Below are positions 25,241 to 36,589 of a stretch of 64,000 bases of DNA, piece by piece. The translations under genes and the position numbers were made by a program. A model generated the notes under the pieces. The model was given only the letters and a program-made list of their open reading frames with translations, made no database searches and was not told the origin of the DNA. Every line of letters starts with the position of its first letter. The stretch's first letter is position 1. The stretch is from NCBI GenBank assembly GCA_030159075.1, contig BROG01000251.1:111001-175000 (forward strand), in the 5' to 3' direction. The stretch is from Atrina japonica. Taxonomy: Eukaryota > Mollusca > Bivalvia > Pterioida > Pinnidae.

Positions 25241-26036
25241 GCACTACATTTCAAATTCTTATGCAGTTGTCATTCTTATTGGGGGACAACCTATATAGTG
25301 TCAAAGGAAGAAAAATACATATCACCTTGTGTGGTCTATGTGATACATGATAATTTAGCCTGTGTCAAATATTAATCCTTGGGTCATTACTGACCAACAG
25401 AAGGACTACATTATTCTATATCATGAGTTTATTACAATGAAACATATTGTGACAGACCCCCAAATCTGCCACTGAAATATTGTCTTTCTAGACAGGTGGT
25501 CTCTCAAAAGAGATTTCATCTAAAGGAATAATAACCTAGTAGTTTTTGGGGTCTGGTCTCAGAGGACAGACAGGTGGTCTTTGAAGACACATTCCACTGT
25601 ATTCCTTCAGTGCTATGAAAAGTTACTCTCTCAACCTATTCCATTCTTTCTCTGTCTTATGTGAATGTGCTAGTTACATTTCATGATGTTATAAAAACGT
25701 AACATTTATGTATGCAATTGTAATTTTCACAATTTTTCCTCATGCATCATTAATATTTACTGCAGCTTTTAACATTACAAAAGCATATCTTTGGGCAAGG
25801 AGATGCTAATTTATTTAAATCAAGGTCATAAGGTTAGTTTGATGCCCCCAACCAAATATTTCATAGGTTGAACACACGATATTTAGTAAAAAAATATTTG
25901 TTATGTAAATAGATAAAGCAAATACTTCTGTATCAATTAGTCTGTAGGCAGATCAGTTGCCTGAGGTTTCCGTGGGATAGGGTAGGTTGTACTTCAGTGA
26001 TATATCTGTGATCCTCATGATAGACTTCAAAGGCTT

Positions 26037-26130
26037 TTAAAATGGTAATCTACCCCTGAAAATAGTGGACTCTGCTGAAAATCAATGACACATGTCAGTC
26101 CAAATGTGTCTTTAGGGGTGTATGAGTTAA
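26037..26130 (-). mobile_element. TTAA-bounded MITE, copy (94 bp)
   Basis: TTAA at both ends and the shared interior (agtccaaatgtgtctttagg). Same family as 62670-62758, opposite orientation. Confidence 0.7.
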
Positions 26131-26164
26131 GCACTCAGTATATGATGTTAGTCTCTATTCTTTC

Positions 26165-26345
26165 AGATAAGACTTAAAGCCGCGGTCTCATGTCACGGAT
26201 GGCATGATACTTAAAAGAACTCCCACTGCACTGGCATCAGTCTGTAGTACAGGCCAAAATCTGTAGCACTTCATTTAAAGTTGGTGACCTTTATTTAAGT
26301 GAAAAAATCAGGGCAGGATGTAAAATAGCAATCTAAAAAACAAAT
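26165..26345 (+). mobile_element. SINE 3' fragment
   Basis: Contains aaaagaactcccactgcact ... tctgtagtacaggccaaaat ... aagtgaaaaaatc, matching the body of the SINEs at 61765 and (inverted) 23171. Confidence 0.6.
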
Positions 26346-26359
26346 AGAATTTATGATAG

Positions 26360-26952
26360 AGTAATACTGATACCTAGAGTAAAACCATGGTCATGTGACT
26401 AAGGTACTAGACTAATACTGATACCTAGAGTAAAACCGTGGTCATGTGACTAGAGTACTAGATTGATACTGATACCTAGATTAAAACCATGGTCATGTGA
26501 CTAAGGTACTAGACTGATACTGATACCTAGAGTAAAACCATGGTCATGTGACTAGGGTACTAGACTGATACCTAGAGTAAAACCATGGTCATGTGACTCG
26601 GGTACTAGATTGATACTGATACCTAGAGTAAAACCATGGTCATGTGACTAGGGTACTAGACTGATACCTAGAGTAAAACCATGGTCATGTGACTCGGGTA
26701 CTAGACTGATACTGATACCTAGAGTAAAACCATGGTCATGTGACTAGGGTACTAGACTGATACTGATACTTAGATTAAAACCATGGTCATGTGACTAGGG
26801 TACTAGAGTAATACTGATACCTAGATTAAAACGAAAGTCATGTGACTAGGATACTAGAATGATACTGATACCTAGATTAAAACCATGGTCATGTGACTAG
26901 GGTACTAGACTGATACTGATGCCTAGAGTAAAACCATGGTCATGTGACTAGG
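26360..26952. repeat. 51/45-bp minisatellite, about 12 copies
   Basis: The unit holds tgatacctagagtaaaacc, atggtcatgtgac and tagggtactagac. Short units lack six bases (actgat). No coding potential. Confidence 0.95.
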
Positions 26953-26962
26953 CTTTTGTTTC

Positions 26963-27036
26963 ATTGAAAAAAATGGACCCATCTGTAAATCAATGACTTA
27001 GACCAGTCCTAATGTGTCTTTAGGGGTAAATGAGTT
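26963..27036 (-). mobile_element. TTAA MITE copy, left end lost
   Basis: Same interior as the 62670 copy (ctgtaaatcaatgacttaga, gtgtctttaggggtaaatga), abutting the end of the minisatellite. The right TTAA has decayed to TTAT. Confidence 0.6.
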
Positions 27037-27137
27037 ATAATGACTTGGAAATAACTGCATTGAGTTGAAACAATATAGATAACTAAGAGGCTCTAAGTAT
27101 CAGCTTTCTGTATTAGTTTATTAAAAAATTCTCAAAA

Positions 27138-27425
27138 GCCCCAGAGGGGGCCTCCATGGCCGAGTGGTTAGAGCATTGCACTGTAAATCACAAGGTCTCT
27201 TACCTCTGGTTCGAATCCCGCTAGGGTCATTTCGAATTAAGTAGGGCTCTAAAGTTTGCCCCAGAGGGGGCCTCCATGATTTCTTGCGGTTCGAATCCCG
27301 GTCGAATTAAGTGGTCTTTACCCGGGTAACCGAGGTTTCTCCTCCACCAATAAAAACTGGACGCCATCATATGACTGAAAGGTTATTTAGTATGGCGTAA
27401 AACAAAAAACAAATCAAAATCAAAT
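27138..27425 (+). mobile_element. tRNA-derived SINE, partly dimeric
   Basis: The head gcctccatggccgagtggtt has an A box and ggttcgaatcc a B box, followed by a body ending accaataaaaactggacgcc and a caaatcaaaat tail. The first part (gccccagagggggcctccat) is repeated at 27259, so a truncated head was joined to a second, head-damaged copy. This is not a functional tRNA gene: no acceptor-stem pairing or intact fold is evident. Confidence 0.75.
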
Positions 27426-27609
27426 CAAAAGCCTCAGAGGCACTGTAACTCTTATTCACCCTCTGCATCTTAATTGGTGATGCTATTTTTAGAACTTTGC
27501 AATGAAAGAATTTTTTTCATTCAGTAGAAATGTTGTTATAAAATATGGAATTCTGTGATTGAAGACCTTTACTCTCTACAGGTTCCTAGTTTTTCTTCAA
27601 CTTTGAAAG

Positions 27610-27700
27610 GCATCTCAGGCCGAGTTGTTAGAGCATCATGCTTTAAACCATGCTGGTCAGTGCAGGTTGGAGCCCTGCTGGAACTTAAGTTTGCCCGTTT
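27610..27700 (+). mobile_element. SINE head fragment
   Basis: ggccgagttgttagagcatc with a decayed B box (aggttggagcc) and the gaacttaagtttgccc body start. Confidence 0.5.
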
Positions 27701-28337
27701 ACTTGTGTTTTGTTGCAGAGAGCAAAAAGAAATGATTAACAGACTCTAATTAAGTAAAAGGTTTAGAAAATTTTGCTTAAAACTCCATCCATCTCACAGA
27801 AGTAATAGTTGTCTCTAGATGTCTTTGGAATGCACGACAATTTATTTGGGTGTAGTGAATGAGACTAATTTCCTGTGTACCGATTTTGTTTGATCATGTT
27901 TTAATAAACATTTTGTCGCTTTGTCTGTTTAAGCTTCATTTCCATTCCATATTGCAGTATTAAGTGTTGGTAAATGCTGTGTATGATATTCACCTCAACA
28001 AGTGTAATTACTGCAGAATTTTGAATTCCTGGCCATAACCATCTTAATCATAGTCATTAAAAAAGCTTGATTGATTACAAATCTACAGTAAGCTAGATTT
28101 AATGCACTGGCATGGCAGAAATAATTTGAATGAGAAAAAAGCGATTTAGAGATCTAATCAATCATGTACCAATAATTGGACTACATATTTTTAATTCTAG
28201 CTGAGAAAATTGTTGCAGGGTGTATTTTACATTTTCATCCTCATTTTGTAGGGAGGTTTATTCTTTATCTTCTGTTGTACACTATTATCTGAGGGTTATT
28301 GATTTAGTTCTGTCTCTGTCTTTGCCTGTCTCAATCC

Positions 28338-28339
<2 letters not shown>

Positions 28340-28386
<47 letters not shown>

Positions 28387-28412
28387 TCTCTGTCTCTCTC
28401 TCTCTCTCTCTG
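28340..28412. repeat. (TC)n microsatellite
   Basis: TC run with a few tg interruptions. Confidence 0.95.
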
Positions 28413-29767
28413 CCTGTCTCTCTTGTCTGAATTACTGCAATGTTTGTTCTTTATATCCCCACATTAAAAGCTCCCCAAAATACAAATTTTCCCCTTTCAC
28501 CAATCAAAGTGTTTTCATTACTGGGTAGACCAAATGTTACAATTTCATAGATCTTACATATGTTTCCTTTCACATTTTAACATCAGAATGTGCACATTTC
28601 ATGTGCATCACAGTTTTTTCACATGAAAATGTGTAACACAGACAAAAGCTTTTTTTTTCTTTTTTTTTTTTGCTTTAAGTGTATAATTTTGTTTACGTAA
28701 ATTTTTTTGACTTTTTGTTCAACAAGATGAGATCATGTTTTTCCTTGGGACAAATGCAAGCATTTGATTTATACCAGGTGAAAACTTGAAAGAGACTTTG
28801 TATTTGACATTCCACTACCCTACCTTTTCCCTCCAGGTGAGGATATTAATTATTGTGCAGGTTTCTCTGCTATCATAATGACATGTGTAAAAAGATAATG
28901 GCTTAACGTAAAATAACTGTCACTTTACAAGCATCTTATGTGCAATAAGCTATCTGTTACTGTTATTATGATCCCATGTATAAGAGTTTAGTGGTATACG
29001 AAACTGATGTGACAATGACTTCAATTCAGCAGAAAGTGCTCTTATACAAAAGTTGTCTAATATTAAATGACAGAAGATCGACCCACCTAAACTGAACCTT
29101 TTGAAGGATGCATCACCGATTTTTAAATCAGTATTGCATTTGTGAGTATGTAGAAGTCGTGACGGGAACATTTTGAATACTGTTCCCCTTCACAACATGA
29201 CATCAGATTATGTCTTTGTGGTGTAGGACAGCTGTGTTCACAGGAATCCTGAAAAACCCTGAAATTTGTTGCCTGTATTGAAAAATAAAACTCTTGAAAA
29301 TGATTTTTTGCCATGAAATTCCCTTAAGAATAAAAAGGAATTCTCAGATTTTAAATAAATTTTAGCTCATTTTAATAAAAGTTTTGGAGATCTTATGCTA
29401 TCAACACAGCACCAGTGTTGACATTAGTGTCCATTCTAGAAAATTGGTTGAGGTCAAGTTTACTGGCTTGTACCTGTTATAAATCAACAAACCTTGTATG
29501 ATGTCATATGATTCAAATGCTGGATTTTTTTGTATGGGCTCCTCTATGTTAGAACACATTATGGTATGCCATTGTCGTCCACTTTGACAAGTCCCTATGA
29601 AATCTTGACACAATGTCTTTTTTCGGGCAAACACAACAGCTATCAGTTTTTACGATTTTTGCTTTTGCCATTATAGAGATATGGGACTTTGTTAATTAAA
29701 TTTCTTTAAAGATATGACATGCCTCATAATAGTTCAAGTTTACTTTTAGGAATTGCAATATAATAAG

Positions 29768-29815
29768 TAGGGGGATGCCATTGTCAAGTGATTAGAGCAT
29801 TGTATCGCCTGGTCA
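29768..29815 (+). mobile_element. SINE head fragment
   Basis: atgccattgtcaagtgatta followed by gagcattgtatcgcctgg resembles the tRNA-like head and then stops abruptly. Confidence 0.4.
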
Positions 29816-30077
29816 TTTTTGCCAAATTTAGTGTTGATGTTACTTTGTTGATGAAAACAGGTCTACTTATTATATTCAGCTCTTTACCTGAAACTTAACA
29901 ATAAAATCAAACATATGTTTGTGTTTTGCACCTTCCATTGTGTTTATTAGATTGCAGAAATGTTCTCTACAATTTTCTAGACTGGGAATTTTGTAAAGGT
30001 ATTACTGTGGTTGTCAGAATTTTATTGAGAATCACAAACATATAGTTGTGCCACTTGTTATTTATATGCCAGGAACT

Positions 30078-30167
30078 TTAACTAATCATTCCCTCAAAAC
30101 AATAGACTCATCTTTAATTCAATTATTCAGGCCAGTCCAAATGTGTCTTTAGGAGAGAATGAATTAA
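30078..30167 (-). mobile_element. TTAA-bounded MITE copy (90 bp)
   Basis: TTAA at both ends; interior gccagtccaaatgtgtcttt as in the other copies. Confidence 0.7.
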
Positions 30168-30383
30168 TGTAGTTTGAATTTTTTAATCTGATCAAGTTTC
30201 CTTGTTCATGAGAAGCTGACAACTGCATTTGAAATATTCTCCAGAAGTCAAGACTTTTGGACATATTGGTTTTATGTTTTTCGCAATATTCTATTTTTTT
30301 TATCATTTTTATGTAAATATATGGACTTTCAATGTTACAGGTACAAAGCAAATATTGTTGCATTTTTTGGATTCCTTTTTCAG

Positions 30384-30530
30384 ATTCATCTAATCAAACA
30401 TGGTCAAAAAAGATAGTTGTTACATGGAATTTTGGCAGTGAAACAAAAATCATCAACCTTACTTCAGATAAAAGTGTTGTTTACAATAGAGTTCAACATG
30501 CTTTCACCAAGGCTGGAACATACATCATAA
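30384..30530 (+). CDS. PKD-like gene, exon 3 (PKD core)
   Basis: The acceptor is cctttttcag|a and the donor ataa|gtaagt, a near-consensus site. The exon completes an Asp codon, has 48 codons and leaves one base. It holds the diagnostic PKD pattern: V-V-T-W-N-F-G, then about 20 residues, then H-x-F-x3-G-T-Y-I-I. In PKD domains the W-D-F-G-D loop and the H-x-Y-x3-G-x-Y strand are the conserved features. Here the second Asp-like position is Ser-Glu rather than Gly-Asp. There are two sequons, N-Q-T and N-L-T. An upstream ag at 30341-30342 is excluded because it would put a stop in frame. Confidence 0.8.
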
Positions 30531-31020
30531 GTAAGTTCTACTTTTTATTTTAAGTGCATGCATGTTCAAACATACCCAAGTAATGTCATGAATTTACATT
30601 TTCATTTCATTGCAGTATATCAGCTGGATTCCTATTACAATCTGTTGATACCCATTGTTGAGTGCAAACATTTTGAACTATGACCTATTTTGACCTTTTG
30701 ATATCTATTGTTTTGTGTTAACTTTGAGCAGGCTGCAATTTGATCTATTGGTATTATGATTTTTTAGTATTCATCATTTGAGTATTTTGAAGTATTTCCT
30801 CGGTTGTTTGTAACTTATGAATATTTTGAACTTTATCTCAAATTTTGCTGAGCCAAATTTCCTTACATTTGCAGTATGAGCTGTTGTAGGTGAAACATTT
30901 TACATGCCCATTTTATGTAATATATTATCTCATATATATCCCAAAGAGACCATCTGGTGGTTACAATAACAAATGCATGTGTATAATTGCAACAGTCATG
31001 CCCAACCTGTAATATCAGAT

Positions 31021-31757
31021 TTTTAGGTCACCTGACCGAAAGGTCATGGTGACCTATAGCGATCACTCTTCTTCCGTCGTCGTCCGTCGTGCGTTAACTT
31101 TTGAACATTTTCATCTTCTATTCAAAAACCAGTGGGCCAATTTCATCAAAACTTGGTAGGAAGTATCCCCATGGGAAGCTCCTTCAAGTTTGTGAATATA
31201 AAGGGTCAGACTCCTAAAGGGGCCCCATAAGGGGTCAAAAAGGGGTAAAATTAGGAAAATCTTTAAAAATCTTCTTCTCAAGAACTAACAATGGGAATGA
31301 CTTCATATTTGATATTTAGCATCTTTAGGGGGATGTTTACAAAGTTTGTGAAATAAAAAATTATCTGATGAAAAACGGCCCCACTAGGGGGCGCTGAAAT
31401 CGGGCAAAAATTCAAAGTTGTCAGATTTCAACCAAATTTGGTAGAAAGCATCCCCCAGGAAAGGCAATCAAAGTTTGTTTAGAAATAAAAGGTTCTGATC
31501 CTTTGGGGGCCAATAAGGGGGTAAAAAGGGCCAAATATTGAAATCTTCTTTAATGGACTTCTTCTCAAGAATCACAAGGCCAATTTCAAATAAATTTATG
31601 TTGTTAGACATTATTCAAACACAATTTTGCAGTCCCTAAAGAGTCTTGCATGATTCCCTTTCTTAAAGTTGGCCTTAACATGTCAATCACTTAATTTAAA
31701 CAATTGTTGCTCTTTTACTCGGGTGACCGTTAAGGCCCTTTGGGCCTCTTGTTTTGT
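31021..31757 (+). mobile_element. Helentron-like element, copy B
   Basis: The 5' end ggtcacctgacc forms a hairpin with ggtcatggtgacc. The 3' end has cgggtgacc, then hairpin aaggccctttgggcct, then cttgttt. The interior repeats the aatcttcttctcaagaa and ggcc/ggggtcaaaaa type blocks twice. It is a different subfamily from copy A but has the same end layout. Confidence 0.6.
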
Positions 31758-32000
31758 CCTCCATTATCCTGAGCATTGCAAATTAACTTTCCTTAATTTG
31801 TACAAAGATTACCGATTGTCCAATAAGCATATGCTACTTGCAGTTAATGTATATTCTATTCTTATTACCCTTTGCATTTATTTTCTTGCATCATTATTTC
31901 AGACCTAAATCAGGCAAAGTTGATCTTTTTCGTTGTTTCAAAACATTTGTTTCTGAAATTGACCACTTGCCAGGTATATTGGGTAATCTCGACCCTTTTT

Positions 32001-32927
32001 AGCTTACCTCAGCCGAAGGTTCATGTGAGCTTTTCTGATCACCTGTTGTCTGTCATCGTCTGTCTGTCCATCTGTCTGTAAATTTTCACATTTTTGACTT
32101 CTTCTCCAAAACCAATTGGTCCAGGGGTGGATCCAGGGTAGTGTCAGAGGCCCCAGGGGTACCCCCCTTTAAAAATCTTCTCCTCCAGAGCTGCTGCATG
32201 GATTGAAAAACTAATTGTATCTGAGTGATCTACATAGATGTATAATTCAAATTTGTTGATTTCGTATAAATCTGAAAATAAATTTTTAATGCATTTTTGA
32301 CATCTTTTTTTAGACTTTCTAATTTCCATTCATTTTTATATGATTTCTTTGGTTTTCTCCCCCTTTATTCATTATGATGCATTCATTTAATGTGTTTTAA
32401 TTTTAGTTTTGTAGATTAATGCTATCCAGAAAGAATTTTGCTGAAATCCAAGTTTTTAAATTTTTTATGACTTTTTTAAGGTCAAAATGAAGGAGGGAAG
32501 GGGGGGGGGTATTTTTCACTCTAATAGCATCTTCTTCAAAACCATTGAAGGGATTTTGATGAACTTTCATGGGAAGCAAATACTCAAGGTCCACTATCAA
32601 GTTTGTTCATTTAGAGGTGGATCCAAGATGGGACAAAAAAGACCTCAGGGATTACCCCTCTTTGAAAATCTTCTCCAGAACTGCTGCATGAATTGAAAAA
32701 CTAATTGCATCTGAGTGATTTACATGGATGCCTGATTCATTTTCCTGTTTTTGGAATAAATTGAAAACGCTTCTTTTCCAGCTTTGTCATTTTCAATCAT
32801 GTTTAAGTATCCTCCTACTCACAAGGAATTGAAGGAGTGTTATAATGATTTGTAAATTGATATTCCCATGTTTGTAAGATACCAACACAGTTCAGGTGAG
32901 TGATGTGGCCCATGGGCCTCTTGTTTA
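32001..32927 (+). mobile_element. Helentron-like element, copy C
   Basis: Starts agcttacctcagccgaaggt and ends gttcaggtgagtgatg, hairpin ggcccatgggcc, then tcttgttt. The interior is close to copy A (gatctacatagatgtata, ctgctgcatggattgaaaaa), including the internal duplication. The open frames at 32144-32696 are in this repeat and have no support as genes. Confidence 0.6.
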
Positions 32928-34088
32928 ACTCGTCCTGTCACATTATCTGCATTATCATTCTTGACTCATATGAACTTCCCAATTTCACATGGTAGCATGA
33001 CTGTAAAACATGAGGTACGCATAGTTTTCACAGTTATATTGTTTTGATTTTGACAATGTCAGCATTCATTTCAGGGTAACATTAATGATTTTAGAGACCT
33101 GATATTTTTATTCATATATTCATCTGCTTTGCATCAGGTATTTAAAATAGTGTTGAAAAGCATATATATAATTTACATAATGCATGAACTTCCCAATAAA
33201 AATTGTGTCCTGTATTTTAAAAGTAAATTTAAAACATTATAATCGACCGACTTTAACATACGCCAGTTGTGTCCAGGGCCGAGATTGCTGATAGACCGAG
33301 GCTGTAAAGGCCCGAGATCCTTCTGACCTAATTACGAAGCACATTTGATATGGTGAAAGAGTTTAATTGAAAGGTTATTGCATACGGAAATAGTCAGATT
33401 TTTTAAGGTACTGGAAAACTTAAATTTTAATAGAACAAATAACTTCTAAAAGAAGATCTTTTACGTTTCATGTGTTTGATAATATATTTGAACACACATT
33501 TTATCATATTCTTGTCTGTATGTCATGGGACAAATCATCATTGCAACAGCTTATATCATTTTAAAGGTAAAGTTATCTTCATGACCCATGGGTCAAGATC
33601 TTTTGGGTGTGGCTGAGGTGATTGATAGGTCCATTTTTGCCTCTTGATTTCTTATAAATAGCTTAAGTAACCAAAATAGTTAATCTATTATTTATTGATA
33701 ATGATGAAATATTTGATGAAGGATTTTCGAAAAATTTATCATTTTAAAATGAATTAGATGTTATTAAGGGAACATTCATACTTTGATGATAAAATTTAGA
33801 TAAATATCTTATTGACATAGAATATATCATTCTTAAATAATTCTACATGATATTACTGTCAATGTAGTTGTGCTAGCAGGAATCTCAAATACCAAATACA
33901 ATGGAAGCAGTATTCACAGATGTTTCTGGACCATCCCTATTACTGCCAGATATCCGGAATTCGTGATAAACAAAATTTTAATCAACATATTTTTCTATCC
34001 ATAAAAAAAAGTTCCAGTTATTAAACTTTGGCATTTATAGCCAAACTTTCAACTCATCCAATTTCGACATAAGGAAATTCCACTGTAC

Positions 34089-34091
34089 ATA

Positions 34092-34130
<39 letters not shown>

Positions 34131-34142
34131 TACACACACACA
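34089..34142. repeat. (TA)n-(CA)n microsatellite
   Basis: TA then CA run abutting the MITE on its left. A TA/TG run lies at 34325-34360 on its right. Confidence 0.93.
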
Positions 34143-34329
34143 CATTAAAACCTGCTATAGCAGCCACCTCTATATCAGGATTACCTGTGTATAAAAGCTA
34201 GTTTTTTTCAAGTCCCTTGACTGCATACTTTAACTTTAACTTGGACCTGTGTATAAGGGTCACCTGCATGTAAGGGTAAATATTTTCTGGTCCCTCAGAT
34301 GGCCCCTATATACAGGTTTCACTGTATAT
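34143..34329 (-). mobile_element. TA-associated MITE, copy 2 (inverted relative to copy 1)
   Basis: The reverse complement matches 16234-16414 along its length (gggaccagaaaatattgacc, gcaggtgacccttatacaca, ctgctatagcaggttttact-type blocks). Ends: attaaaacctgctatagcag and cctatatacaggtttcactg. As with copy 1, TA/CA microsatellite borders both ends. Confidence 0.65.
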
Positions 34330-35938
34330 ATGTATATATATATGTGTGTGTGTGTGTCTGATATTATCATGACAACAAATACATATCCCTTGGTCTTATC
34401 TGTACAAGTATTATAAATGTCTTGGGTCTTAGCAAGGAATAAAACTATATTCAACTATATAACATCTGACTGGTAAATCTATTCAAAATTTAGTCATTTC
34501 ATTATATGAATCTTACAGCATATAATATGAAATATTTGAAGAGGTCTATATGTATATGTCAAGTATGCTACTAGTGAGATATACTGAAATCCCAATACAA
34601 GGCAGCAGTAAAAATAGATAATTTATAAAAGCATCTTGGAAAATGTTTAAAATATAAACCTCTGTTGAGGCAAAACTTTTATTACAGAAATTACCCTGGC
34701 AATGAAGAAGATTTTCTCTGATTAAATGTTCACATTTTTACTAGGTGACTCTAGATTCTTGTTCTTCATAATTTTTGTACAATTATTTACGATCATTTGT
34801 TGAAACCTAAGACATATATGTGTTATCAAAAGGCAATGAGTCAAATATTACACCCTTGCTTACAATAGAATGAAACATCACAGGGAAAGAATTAGACACC
34901 ATTCCCATCTTAGTTTGTAATCTTGTCAGCTGTATAATGTCCCAAGATAATTATACAAATTTTATACATTTTTGTATCATTTTCTTCAGTGATATGTTTA
35001 TTGTTTTTCTTGTATCAGGTTGACATATAAAAGTGCAAATGTTTTATGTAAGCTCTTCAATCTTGAAGTTAAAAATGTACATACTTGACACTGTATGATA
35101 GTTTAATGGGATCTCGGGGTAATGTCTGTCACTGAGTTGTGATGATGAGTCTGAAACCAGAGTCTTGTATTGTAAAACTTTAAAATGGGCTTAATGCTTC
35201 CACCCCTGAGTTTCTGAGTGATATGATTTTCCATTAGGCCATAATAAAAAAAATCCTAGATTCTCATCCCCGCCCGCCCGCCCCGATTTTCACGCCCGCC
35301 CCGATTTTTTTTATTTTTGAATTTACGTTTTTAAACGAATATAGTCGACCGGAAATATCCCGTGTCTTGTCCGATTCCGTTCCGTAATGTTCTTGCTTCA
35401 GATGACTTCCGGTGGTTATTTTTATATTAAAAAGCAGGCAACATGGTCTTCGCCGTTATTTCATAAGAAAATCTAAGACGTTGGCTGATTGGTTGATAAT
35501 AACGCAACAATGAATGTGCATTTGCGATCAACCAATCAACGAACGTCTTAGATTTTCTTCTGTTCAAAATGGAGACAGACGACGTGAATACAAAAAACGA
35601 CGTGTAGCTAGAATAAACATCTCAGAGATATGGAATTATGTCTTGTCATAACTTAATGACAATGGATTTATAAATCTTAAAGATCAAGTGAGCATATCAA
35701 CAAATATCGGACGTCAGTGATAAGATATAGGTGGTTGAGATGTTCGCTAAACTGCTGTGAAAATGGCACAGCATCTTGCTACGAAGAAAATATATGGGAG
35801 GACTTCTGCCCCGATAGTTCGGCCCAGTTTTTCGGCTAGATAAGCGACAGTTACTGTTGGAAAATCTAAAGACGGAACGTTCGTTTCATGTGACCCTGAA
35901 TGCAAGTTGTCGATATTGTGCTTTTTCTTGGCAACTAT

Positions 35939-36589
35939 ATTCAGTTTTCCCAGAACTCTGATGGTTCTGAAAAATATTCAGAAAAATAAGTTTTCCCAGA
36001 ACTCGGATGGTTCTGAAAAAAGTAACAATGATCCTGTGCAGGATGCATTCAGTTTTCTTATGTCTGCAGCATTTACCCGAGAAGCATAGCAACACAGTTA
36101 ATGACAAAATAAAGCTACAGAATGCGGCGGTACGATTTACCCAAAAAACAAAAACTACCCAAAAAGACCCCAAAACATAAAAAACCACCCAAAAACAATT
36201 AAATCGAAATAAGTTTGCATCAATAATCATTTTAAATGCATTTTCTTCTGTATAAATATTTCATAGACAGCTAGAAATTAAAAAAATCAACATTTATCAC
36301 TTCTCATGGAACTTGGATAAAACAGCATTATCAAATTTAAAGTCAAAAACATCTACAGTCATAAAAGATATTCATCATATTATAATAGGATTGCTAAAAT
36401 TGTTATGTTTTAAATGTTTTTTTTTTGTGTTTTTGGGGTCATTTTGGATGTTTTTTGGGGTCATTTTGGATGTTTTTTGGGTCTTTTGGAATGTTTTTTG
36501 GGTAAATCGTGCTGCCCTACAGAATGACATTATTGATCGGCTACAAGAGCAAAATGTAGGTTTTCTTAGTGCCAATGTTAACACTCTTG
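35939..36589 (+). pseudogene. Exon-like coding remnant inside the Harbinger-like element
   Basis: From about 35991 a frame reads S-D-G-S-E-K-S-N-N-D-P-V-Q-D-A-F-S-F-L-M-S-A-A. After a shift of one frame another reads Q-H-L-P-E-K-H-S-N-T-V-N-D-K-I-K-L-Q-N-D up to the nested insertion at 36125. After the insertion and one target duplication, the same frame continues I-I-D-R-L-Q-E-Q-N-V-G-F-L-S-A-N-V-N-T-L to a good donor (ttg|gtaagt, exon end 36589). The block ttttcccagaactc...gatggttctg is tandemly duplicated at 35947 and 35992. I do not recognise the protein. It could be a captured host exon or part of the element's own second ORF. Confidence 0.45.
36125..36516. mobile_element. Mutator-like foldback nested in the Harbinger-like element
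   Basis: The ends cggcggtacgatttaccc and gggtaaatcgtgctgcc are inverted repeats that continue as A-rich and T-rich imperfect arms of about 60-90 bases. The insertion is flanked by the perfect 10-bp direct repeat CTACAGAATG (36115-36124 and 36517-36526). A 9-10 bp duplication fits Mutator-like elements. The right arm holds a short tandem repeat (ggggtcattttggatgtttt). Confidence 0.8.

Larger units (their letters stand above)
17417..30383 (+). other. Intron 2 of the PKD-like gene
   Basis: About 13.0 kb. It holds a GA-rich tract, a Helentron-like copy with an inserted SINE, a 51/45-bp minisatellite, SINE pieces, TTAA MITEs and GA/CAGA/TC microsatellites. 17700-19430 and 19450-22680 contain only AT-rich sequence and dispersed gacc-ttga-type repeat pieces. 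A 76-codon frame on the - strand at 20370-20600 has somewhat higher GC but no splice or family support. Confidence 0.65.

Noticed and set aside
24919..25350. Arg/Asp/Thr-rich and Ser/Leu/Cys/Val-rich frames
   Set aside because: Low-complexity GA/CAGA microsatellite read on both strands.
27146..27232. Possible tRNA gene with A and B boxes
   Set aside because: It is the head of a SINE: no complete cloverleaf or acceptor stem, and the body and tail follow directly.
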